Origin: Aristolochia californica
Taxonomy: Eukaryota; Streptophyta; Magnoliopsida; Piperales; Aristolochiaceae
Length of the DNA: 64,000 nt
Assembly (NCBI GenBank): GCA_029961685.1
Contig: JARWKL010000014.1
Span: forward strand, 23,409,452-23,473,451
Direction of reading: 5' to 3'
A program made the translations under genes and the position numbers. This document shows positions 54,987 through 64,000 of this stretch, in pieces. Position 1 is the stretch's first letter; the number at the start of each line of letters is the position of its first letter. The notes beneath the pieces are model-generated. The model was not told the DNA's origin. It ran no database searches and saw only the letters and a program-made list of their open reading frames with translations.

Positions 54987-56996
54987 GGGAGCGGGGAACG
55001 GTGGCTGTTAGAGTTTGGCTTTTCGCTCCCTAACATGTCGACCTCTTTGGGTAGTATTGACTAGGCGTTTGACTTGGTATCAGAGCCAGGCACCACGTTC
55101 TGCGCTCGAATCCCGGAGGGAAGCAATAGGAACTCGGGAACGATGGGTGTTAGAGTTTGTGGTCTGGGTTAAGTACTTAGTTTTTCGTTACCTAACATAT
55201 CGATTTTTTGGGGTAGTATTGACTAGGCATTTGACATGGTATCAGAGCCATCTTGCGTTCGAATCCCTGAGTGTAGCGGTCATGGACGCGAGAGTGGGGG
55301 AACGATGGGTGTTAGAGTTTGGCTTTTTCGCTCCTTAACAGGTCGCCCTTTTCGAGAGTATTGGCTAAACTCTTGACATGGTATCATAGCCATCCCACTT
55401 TCGAATCCCGGAGTGTAGTGGTCACAGATGGGGGAGCAGGGGAACAGTGGGTGTTAGAGTTTGACTTTCTACTCCTTAACAGGTCAGCCTTTTTGGGTAG
55501 AATTGGCTAGGCGTTTGACATGGTATCAGATCCAGGCACCACGTTCCACGTTCAAATCCCGGAGGGCAGTGATAGGAACCTGGGAACGGTGGGTGTTAGA
55601 GTTTGTGGTTTGAGTTAAGTACTTGGTTTTCTGCTACCTAACAGATTGGTCTTTTGGGTAGTATTGGCTAGGTGTTTGACATGGTATCAGAATTGTCTTG
55701 TGTTCAAATCTCAGAGTCAGGAGGCGAGGAACAATGGGTGTTAGAGTTTGGTTTTTCGCTCCCTAACAGGTCGGCCTTTTCGAGAGTATTGGCTAGACTT
55801 TTGACATGGTATCAAAGCCATCCCGCGTTCGAATCCCAAAGTGCAACGGTCACGGACGCAGGAGCAGGGGAACAATGGGTGTTAAAGTTTGACTTTCTAC
55901 TCCCTAACAGGTCAGTATTTTTGGGTAGTATTGGGTAGGCATTTTACATGGCATCAAAGCTAGGCACCACGTTCAACGTTCAAATCTCGGAGGGCAGCGG
56001 TAGGAACCCGGGAACGGTGGGTGTTAGAGTTTGTGGTTTGGGTTAAGTACTTGGTTTTCTGCTACCTAACAGATTGGTCTTTTGGGTAGTATTGGCTAGG
56101 CGTTTGACATGGTATCAGAGTCGTCTTGTGTTCGAATCCCAGAGTGTAGCAGTCACGGACGCGGGAGCCGAGGAACAGTGGGTGTTAGAGTTTGGTTTTC
56201 CGCTCCCTAATAGGTCAGCCTTTTCGAGAGTATTAGCTAGACTCTTGACATGGTATCAGAGCCGTCCCACGTTTGAATCCCGAAGTGCAGCTGTCACGGA
56301 CGCGGGAGCAGGGGAACGGTGGTTGTTAGAGTTTGGCTTTCCGCTCCGTAACAGGTCGACCTTTTTGGGTAGTATTGGCTAGGTGTTTGACATGGTATCA
56401 GAGTCAGGCACCACATTTCGCGTTTAAATCCTGGAGAGCACAGTAGGAACCCGAGAACGGTGGGTGTTAGAGTTTGTGGTTTGAGTTAAGTACTTGGTTT
56501 TTCGCTACCTAACAGATCGGTCTTTTGGGTAGTATTGGCTAGGCATTTGACATGGTATTAGAGTTGTCCTGCGTTCGAATCTCGGAGTGTAGTGGTCACA
56601 GACGCGGGAGTGGGGGAACAGTGGGTGTTAGAGTTTGGCTTTTCGCTCCCTAACAGGTCGGCCTTTTCGAGAGTATTGGCTAGACTTTTGACATGGTATC
56701 AGAGTTGTCCCGCGTTCGAATCCCTGAGTGCAGCTGTCACAGACGCGGGAGCAGGGGGACGATGGGTGTTAGAGTTTTGTTTTTCACTCCCTAACAGGTC
56801 GACCTTTTTGGGTAGTATTGGCTAGGCGTTTGACATGGTATCAGAGCCAGGCACCACGTTCAACATTCGAATCCCGGAAGACAGCAGTAGGAACCCGGGA
56901 ACGGTGGGTGTTAGAGTTTGTGGTTTGGGTTAAGTACTTGGCTTTCCACTACCTAACAGATCGGTCTTTTGGGTAGTATTGGCTAGGCGTTTGACA
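54987..56996 (+). repeat. tandem array of LTR-plus-primer-site units with 445-bp higher-order period
   Basis: Thirteen copies of a primer-binding-site word (TGGTATCAGAGC or close) start at 55075, 55237, 55379, 55521, 55682, 55807, 55949, 56110, 56251, 56393, 56553, 56694 and 56836. Spacings are 162, 142, 142, 161, 125, 142, 161, 141, 142, 160, 141, 142, then 161 to the end: a 161-142-142 pattern repeated about 4.3 times. Where checked, each unit is a constant 73-bp piece (primer site, GTTCGAATCCC, purine-rich GGGGAACGGTGGG) plus an LTR-like piece (TGTTAGAG to TTGACA) of 69 bp, or 89 bp in the long type. The long type has TGGTATCAGAGCCAGG, a 16-base match to the plant tRNA-iMet end. This is a head-to-tail array of a TRIM/SMART-like miniature LTR element whose neighbours share LTRs. 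Confidence 0.9.
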
Positions 56997-56999
56997 TGT

Positions 57000-57560
57000 T
57001 TGTGCCAATAGAAAAGTTTAAGGAAAAAATATCATAATTGTTTTTCTATGGACCAAAAATTTCCAAAATTTAAGTCAATTTTAGGGAAGGAAAAAAATTT
57101 CTTTTGATTATTCTTAATTCCTCTTACCTTTAAGAAACATTAAAAATGATTAAAAAATGAGTTTCCTATTGCTCCTATAGGAAACTATAGGAAAATAAAT
57201 GAAGAAGCACTAAATTGGTTCTTAATCAGTTATCTTTTATTTTTAATCTTATTTTTATTATTTATAAAATAATTTATTTATAATATAAATACAAATACCA
57301 TAAATAATTTTCCGTTATTTCCTATGGTGACACAAACGCAAGAAAATAAGTCGAAAGGAATATTTTCCTAGGAAAAAAAATTTCAATGAGAAAATTTATA
57401 AAAGAAAAAATAATTTTCTTGGCATTTTGTTTTCCTATGATAGTACAAATTATCCCTACCAAAGCAATTATTTTGCTTTATCATCTTTAATAAACAATCA
57501 TGTCACTTAGACACATCAAGATGTAAATACAATTTTAGTACTATTATGTTCCTTTTAAAT
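57000..57560. other. AT-rich DNA after the array
   Basis: No gene. Contains imperfect inverted words GGAAAATA and TATTTTCC-type runs around 57180-57430 (CCTATAGGAAACTATAGGAAA; TTTTCCTAGGAAAA), which may be ends of a small AT-rich transposon. Confidence 0.35.
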
Positions 57561-58610
57561 TAGGGGCACTTACGGGGACTCAATTCCCCGACTGACTCAC
57601 CCATTCCCAGATCTAAGTCGACCCAGCCGAATTACGGGTCAACTCGGGGCGGAACACCTATGGTTGAAACACGAAGCAGAAAGTGAGAAATAACAGAGAA
57701 ATACTGTGCTAGTGCACTTCTGCATGAGCTATAATGATTACCGCAGCAGCTAATACCCTTCAATTTCCCACTCAACGTGCGCCTGAGGCCGCTAACTCCT
57801 CCCTCTTACTCACGAGGGTACCCCTGGCGCTCCTGTACGATTCAGTAGGGGAATGCTGAGCAGTTGCTGTCATCATTGCGCTTGGTGTTTGAATGCCCCA
57901 AAACCCCACGGACATCTCCCCAACGTTGCTGCTTCCTAGCTAAAGTCCTTCGGCTGTCTCTATGCGTCGTTCTGGGTAAGCTTTTGTTTTTCTCTTATTT
58001 TCGGTATCACTCATTAGTTCGGCACGTTTGTTGTTGACCAATTGATCCTCGTACTTTTTATGTGCTTGAGCGGATTCGCAATGTGTATCTGTTGCTCGGG
58101 TTTTGCCCTTTTAATTGAAATACAGCGAATATTTTTGAATCATAGTATGTTGAAGCTGCTCTCGTAGCAAAATCAATTTTGTAGGGTATTTTATAGTATT
58201 TATTTTGTTATATGGTAAAAGTCTCTTACGGGTATTTGTAAGGTGTTAAGCTGTAAACGAGTATTAGCAACTTTGTTGTGGTGCTATGTTCTTTTCAGCT
58301 TTCAAATTTAAAACCCTTTATTTTCAAGCCTCTTTTGCCTCATGAACTTGTGTTTTGTTTCAATGCTGCTTGTTGCTTTCTTAACGGGCTAGCCCTGTTT
58401 TTCTTTTGTTTGTCCAATTCGACTCTTAGTCTTGTCTGTTTACTCAAACTTCTCTATGACATAAACGAATTACTATTTACAAGTATCTGAGTTTCACAAC
58501 CGTTGGAGATTATTATTTTTCAGCAAAGTGTGAGAACAAGTCCTCCGGGAGGCAGAAGAACTAAAGAAGACCGAAAGAGTGCAGATTTTTAATGCCTAAT
58601 ATGGGTGTAA
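57561..58610 (+). other. GC-rich block with possible non-coding exons
   Basis: 57570-57975 is clearly more GC-rich than its surroundings, as plant 5' regions often are. A possible first exon ends at GTCGTTCTGG before GTAAGCTTTTG (57976). A possible second exon begins after TTATTTTTCAG near 58524 and reads CAAAGTGTGAGAACAAGTCC. No long frame survives joining, so if transcribed these are untranslated exons or another start is used. The CGGGTCAACTCGGGGC text at 57636 recalls the palindromic words of the family A/C internal regions. Confidence 0.3.
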
Positions 58611-61600
58611 AACATCTATCACAGAATTGCACGTTTTTAGTTGTTGATGCTGGTTTTGATTCTGTTTTTTTTTTTTTTTTTTTCTTTTTTACCAAGAAGC
58701 TCAAATGAAAGTTAGGGCGTGAAAGAAAAGGCTAACTTGGTTAAATATTCTTCTTTGAGATTTCCTTGTCTTCTTTTTTCCTGAAAGTTATTAAGAGTTT
58801 GATTACCTTCTCTTTAGGGCCTTGATCTTTCCCTATTGTTTTCGCTCTCTAAAGCTTCTTGTGGTACTTGTAGAATCTTATTTTTTTGCCTTTCATTCAC
58901 ATCTTTTATGTAGCACTTTGTATTGATGATCATCATCTTTCTACTCTTGTCCCATCTATGATGAGATTGGCTACACAAATCCTTCTCTTCCATTATGCTC
59001 TACTAGTTTCTAGTTTCATTTCTGGGTTGACCTTGTTCAAGTCTCAACTCACTTCTCTCTATGTAATTTTTTTCCTTCATCTTTTTTTTTGTTAAGAAAA
59101 ATAAAAAAGTCATTCTCTCACATCCTCTTGAGTTGGCACCATTCTCTCTTTTTTTTTGTTAAGAAAAATAAAAAAATCATTCTCTCACATCTTCTTGAGT
59201 TGGTGCATGGCTATTTCTTCATCAAACATATCCAAACCATCTCAAGTGACTTGTTTTTTCAACTATTGATGTTCCATTTTTTATTGGGGATACTAGACAT
59301 TATTTATTTATTTGGGAAAGATGGGGATTTATTCAGCCAACATCATGTAGAGTACAAAATAGCCAACTTAAAATGAGCCCAGAAATAGAGGAAAAAACCA
59401 AAACACATGATACAACAAGCAAAAGAGTGATGAAAAAGCTCGAAGCGAAAATTGCAACAAGCAAGTCATGTTTCCTTCCATCTCTTGCAAGAGTTTTTGC
59501 AAACCAATGGAACATAGAATGTGCATCCAAGTGGCAAAAAGAGAGTGAGTGAGGTCTTGAATTTCATTGAGAAATTAAAGGAAGTGCTAGGTCGAGCATC
59601 GTTCTGGAAGCACCGTCCAACACCCACCTTGGAGCGACCTCCTACATGAAGCAGCTTGGAGAAATTCTTTTCATAAATACTCAAACCCTGTGCAAGTGAC
59701 ATGATCTTAATTCTTAGCTGCAGTCAAATCTGCCGCATGAAAGGGGCCTAAGTATGGGAGAAGCACAACGCCATTGTGTCACAAATAACACTGGGAGAGA
59801 CATGACATGCTGTGGATTACTATGGAGTTTGGATGAAAATCAACTGTAAGTAACTTGGAGTAGGGGAGGGACCAAGGGATGCTTAGTTTGGCGGGTAGTT
59901 TAAAGCAAGTTCTTTCCAACTTCTGTAAATCATAGGGCCAGGGGAGTCCCTGAATTCAGGTGATTCAAATGCATCATTATGTTGAAGAGTTTGTTGAAGG
60001 TTTTACTCTTAAAACAATTTACCTAGATATAAACCTTTCATTAATGATGGTTGGCTTATATTAAATGACTGAGGGGTTGCTAACTCCATTAGTTTGTCCT
60101 CAACTTGACATCTGCAACCACCATAAAGCTTTAAAAACTGTTGCATTATCAAATCAAAATCGGTAGTCTCTGCTTGTAACTCTTAAGTATTTTTTTTTAA
60201 ATCCTTATGAGTAGTTGCGTTTTGTCTCCGTATTCTCAATTAAGAAATAGGACCGACTATTTCTTTGAGTCTGACTTGTAAAATGAACCTTGCTTTGATT
60301 CAACTTTCCTCAAGAGTGTAGATTACATAGATTTCAATGACAACTCGTAAAACTACAATGGGAACTCAAATTTGTGGGTAAAATTTGAAGGACTGTAAGT
60401 AGGTTTTTGTAGCCATTAAAAAACAAACAAACAAGGACAATAACAAATTGATAAGTTTATCCAACAAAGAACAAAACCTAGAATTTCATTCAATAGGCAA
60501 ACAATCTTTTCCTTGTTGGTTAGTTGTTTCATTCTAGGAGAGAGACTCCAATTAGAAGTTATAAATTTAGTTCTAATAAATGCGTATGAAATGTAAAAAT
60601 AGGAACTTTTAACTTGTAGGGTTCCTTACAGGGTTCACTAGTTTAGAAGCAAGTCTTAAACTTTAAATAGTTAACTATTACTTGAAATAGACTTTCTAAT
60701 TGAAGCTTTTAACTACAACAACTAGTTGTTATTTAAGTGAGGCTAACAAAAACAACAATTAATTGTTTAGCTAAGCTTTCTGATTACAACAAGTTGCCAT
60801 TATGTTAGGCTTTCTATTTCAACAAAGTTAAAATAGGAAATTTCAGCTTATAGACTTTCAAATTTATGATTTCTATGTTAAAAATTGGAGTCTCAAATAT
60901 GAAAGTCAGCTCTCTTTAAATTCAGCTTCCTTCTTTTTTGTTGAGCCTTTTCTCTTTAAGTTGAGCCTTCTTCCTTATTCTTTCATAAACACAGGTGGCT
61001 TCAGGGTGATCTTTTTTCCACAATTATTTACATTGCCTTATTAGGTGAAGACTAATCCAAGTGAGTTTGATGTATTGCTGCCTGAATAACATCAGTGACC
61101 TGAATCAATTGCTGAAATTTTATCAATTCCTTTCAATGAAAATACGCAAAGAGGCAGCTGCTAGTATGTGTTTTCATAGAAATCTTCCTCTTGGAAAAAT
61201 CATAAGACATATTGAGTAGCTACGTCACTGAAAGAGGAGCAGAGACATGTGAAATTCAAAATGAGCACAACTTGAGATCAAAGCAGCATTTTATATCAAA
61301 CCTGCATTTAAAATGCTGCTTTGTACAAGCAAGTTATCAACTGATTTTTCTCTATGTTGGAAAGCTTCAAAGGAGGCTAGTGTTCTGCATTCCCCTCCTT
61401 TTTGAGGACTCAAGACCCAAATCCTCTATCTTACTGTTTGCCAATTGCAGCAGAGGATCTTGGGTCCTGTGCCCAATAATATATGTAAAAGGTGTGATCT
61501 CTTTCTCAATAACTTGTTCTCACCATGACCACGGATATAAAGATTTTGACGGGAGACAAAATGGCTTAGTTCTAAAGCAAAGGAGAGGAAATGGTTAGTA

Positions 61601-62176
61601 CAAAGAGCTTCTTGGTCAGTAAATTTCCTTCTAAAACTTAAGTTTCAACCCTGAAGGATTCAAAGCGCACTATAGGAACATTCTTGGTCACAGGCCATCT
61701 GACAAAGCCAAGATTTTATTTTGAATATATTTCTTATGAAGATTATTAATAGTAAATCTGCTATTACTGAGTAAAACCTTTCTATGAGTGGAAATAATAT
61801 TGTTATTCTATATTAAGGTACTATTCTATGCCATCTCCAGTTTTATGGTCATTGCTTTTTTATACCCTGAGCATCTCTGAGCTTTCGTATGATTTCCAAG
61901 TCTCCTTGCAGTCCGCATTTAGTTATCAATTTATTATCATGTGTCAAAAGTGTATTGTGGAAAATACTGTGCTAGTGGAAATCACTCTTCCAGCAAGGAG
62001 CTAAGACCTTTTTATTGGCAATTTGATGATATTGTGAAGAGAGAAAATGGTAGACTACAAGATTAATGCAAGATCTGTGTATATCCTTTTCACTCCTGTA
62101 CAGCTTAGCTTAGCCAGAGATATGTCTATTTCAGTGTAAACTCAGAAACTGCTCATGAACCAGTTAATGGTTGGAA
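58611..62176. other. intergenic, no gene recognised
   Basis: A T run (58666-58683) and a tandem duplication of about 68 bp at 59078-59208 (TTTTTTTTTGTTAAGAAAAA to CTCTTGAGTTGG) are present. The minus strand from 59760 to 59300 reads like the 3' part of a retroposed sequence ending in AAATAAATAAATAA, possibly a LINE tail. An open frame of 128 residues at 61212-61598 (plus) has no motif that I know and is not called. From 60500 to 61000 short repeats of AACTAGTTGTTA-type text occur. Confidence 0.4.
59078..59208. repeat. 68-bp tandem duplication
   Basis: Two copies of TTTTTTTTGTTAAGAAAAAT AAAAAAGTCATTCTCTCACA then CTCTTGAGTTGG, separated by a short CACCATTCTCTC spacer. Confidence 0.85.
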
Positions 62177-62199
62177 CTATATTCTTTGAAAGGCATTAA

Positions 62200-63744
62200 A
62201 GAATACTGAAGTTGAGGAGATGACTAATCTTCTTTTCTTGCAATACAAATCCTTCGACGGCATGGAAAGTATGGAGAAGCCTATTTGGAGCCCAACCTCC
62301 TTGGGCCTAGCTTCCCTACTAGAGGTTCTATGCATGCAGCCACTCATTGAGCAATTGGCGCCCTTCAAGTGGATCCGCTGCTACTGCCTTTGTAAATATG
62401 TCAGCTAGTTGGTTATTGGATGGAATGTAGTGCATGCTAATAATTCTAGTACAAACTTTTTCACGAACGAAGTGGCAATCAATTTCAACATGTTTAATGC
62501 GTTCATGGAAAGCAAGATTAATTGCAATGTGTATAGCAACCTGGTTGTTGCGATGAAGTTGCATAGGAGTTGCTGTGGAGCTCCCAAGTTTTGTAAAGAG
62601 AGACTTCAACCATAACGTTTTGCTTACTACATGTGTGATTGCTTGCTATTTAACTTCGGCACTTAACCTTGCCACAACACTTTGTTTCTTGTTGTGCTAA
62701 GTAACAGAATTTCCTCCTACCATTGTGCAATAGTTGGAAGTAGATTTCTTATCATTTGGAGAACTTACCCAGTTTGCATCTGCAAAACCTTCAATGTTCA
62801 CATGTCCATTGTTCTTAAAAGGAAGTTCTTATATTGGAGTTTTCTTAATGTATCTTAATATCCTCTCTAAAGCTTTTCAATGAGTTAATTGAGGCTGATG
62901 CATGAATTGACTAATAACACTCGCAACAAAAGAAATATTAGGTCGTGTCACTATAACATAGATTAGCTTACCCACTAATACCTGAAACTTGCTTATGTCC
63001 ATCCCCTCTCCAAATCTTGGAAAAAATTTCACATTTAGATTCATAGGGGTATCAAGGGGTTTAATCCTTGACAAACCAATCTCCTCTAATAAATCTAGCA
63101 CATACTTCCTTTGAGAAAGAATAATTACCATGTTGAGATTGCAAAACCTCAATACTAAGAAAATATTTGAGTAGGCTAAGATCTTTGTGTGAAAAAACTT
63201 GTTCAACTCTACTTTAGTCTGTGTAATACCTTTTTTCTCAGTCTTTGTTAGCATAATATCATCCACATAGACTGCCATAAGGATCAGCTTATGATCCATA
63301 GTTTAATAAACACATAATGATCAACTTCTCACCTTTTAAACCAAAACCAATCACCACTTGACTGAACTTGTCAAGCCCAACATGGGGTGATTGTTTAAGA
63401 CTATAGATGGATTTCTTACCATTTGCTAAGGTGGTCGACACACGTGTTAGTTATCATACATGGCTGCCATCTTCTCTTCCATGGCAGCCCTCTACTTCGG
63501 ATCTTGAAGAGCTTCTTGATAATTTCTGGGAAGAGTGACAAAAGAAATAGCTACAAGAAATAAACAAAAACTGGAAGACAATCTATGAGTGGAAATAAAA
63601 TTGGAGATTTGGTGAGGAGTAGATGGTCTTTTTTGAACACAAGAATGCAATTATTTTCTTATAGGAATATGTCTAGTATCATATTGAAGTCCAAAAGGAA
63701 CTAAAGGTACAAAAGAAGGACTACTAACCTCAGGATCAACAAAT
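62200..63744 (-). pseudogene. copia pol: reverse transcriptase and RNase H
   Basis: On the minus strand: DTRHIPIRK-type linker (63660), QRAAMEEKMAAMYDN (63500-63440), KKSIYSLKQSPHVGLDKF (63415-63362), LMAVYVDDIMLTKTEKKG (63285-63230) with the catalytic DD kept, LSQRKYVLDLLEEIGL (63125), VTRPNISFVASVISQFMHQP (62950-62890), then RNase H with NNQVAIHIAINLAFHERIKH (62550-62490) and PSNNQLADIFTKAV (62425-62380). The family is that of 34240-36584. Several shifts and stops. It has no gag, integrase or recognisable LTR. At its 5' side it meets an opposed copia fragment at about 63745. Confidence 0.9.
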
Positions 63745-64000
63745 GACACGGTTGAGATGCTTAGCCAAAGGAAAAGGGGGTTTCTATTATTTAGACAATG
63801 CAATGGTGTCAACTTTTGTAACTTCAGATCAACAAGCACAAGAGTGCCACAATCCTTTAGGCCATCCTTCGTTGTCTATGCTACAGTCATTAATTCCATC
63901 CTTAAAAGTCAATTACCAGTTTGTCTTGTGAATTTTGTGAGTTAAACAAACATTATAGGAGTGCATTTCCTTCCCATTCAAAGAATGTTAGTTCTAGTCT
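63745..64000 (+). pseudogene. copia GAG-pre-integrase fragment, cut by right window edge
   Basis: Plus-strand reading gives GGFYYLDNAMVSTF and ECHNPLGHPSLSMLQSLIP (63770-63900), the pre-integrase region with its (R/L)GHPS motif, followed by PVCLVNFVS-type text over a frame change. The orientation is opposite to the adjoining fragment. The rest of the element, if any, lies beyond the window. Confidence 0.75.

Noticed and set aside
54987..56825. Family of similar small proteins (60-107 residues, with LTWYQS and WVLEF text) encoded in a row.
   Set aside because: They are translations of the tandem LTR-like array. Their similarity follows from the DNA repeat, unit lengths are not multiples of three, and starts and stops fall at arbitrary places.
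55075..56860. Series of tRNA-like genes, because GTTCGAATCCC (B-box-like) recurs in each unit.
   Set aside because: No A-box, anticodon arm or acceptor stem can be folded around it. The nearby TGGTATCAGAGCC is the complement of a tRNA end, as in a primer-binding site.
61212..61598. Plus-strand gene of 128 residues.
   Set aside because: No recognisable domain, no promoter or neighbouring exon, and length within chance range for this much non-coding DNA.

Overview
The window is nuclear DNA from a flowering plant, most likely a dicot. It is AT-rich, holds plant-type (CCCTAAA) telomere-like repeats, an intronless PPR-DYW gene, a Cf/EIX-type leucine-rich-repeat receptor-like protein relic, and many Ty1/copia and LINE remains. 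Species cannot be named from the sequence alone. Only one confidently intact host gene is visible: a PPR-DYW organelle RNA-editing factor (16783-19221, minus). A possible three-exon micropeptide gene lies just beyond it (20903-21553, minus).

Layout. 1-3425: minus-strand copia element (5' LTR, gag, protease, integrase) running off the left edge and inserted in a LINE (3426-4053). 4054-5715: 3' half of a gene-less LTR element. 6539-7016: solo LTR with target-site duplication (TSD). 7598-7840: interstitial telomere-like tract. 8497-11030: decayed receptor-like protein gene. 11.1-16.3 kb: homopolymers, minisatellites, a complete 488-bp TRIM element (14965-15452) and a LINE scrap. 16.8-22 kb: the host-gene island. 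25.4-31.1 kb: two copia remnants around a three-copy long direct repeat. 31.1-51.9 kb: a dense nest of gene-less LTR elements of three related families. 54.2-57.0 kb: a copia reverse-transcriptase fragment ending in a tandem array. 57-62 kb: mostly unassigned, with a GC-rich possible first exon. 62.2-64 kb: two opposed copia fragments.

The two most unusual structures are these. (1) At 54987-56996 lies a satellite-like array in which each repeat is an LTR-like segment (69 or 89 bp) plus a constant 73-bp piece that starts with a tRNA-iMet primer-binding site. Spacings of about 161, 142 and 142 bp recur as a 445-bp higher-order unit. (2) A family of non-autonomous LTR elements (family A LTR about 390-417 bp, B about 441-478 bp, C about 242 bp) has no gag or pol but keeps primer-binding site, polypurine tract and TSDs. 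One copy sits inside a copia and itself holds two younger insertions.

Most of the DNA is therefore mobile-element debris, and short reading frames in it are not genes. LTR families A, B and C are labels used only here. All homology calls come from reading motifs and comparing segments within the window; no database was searched.
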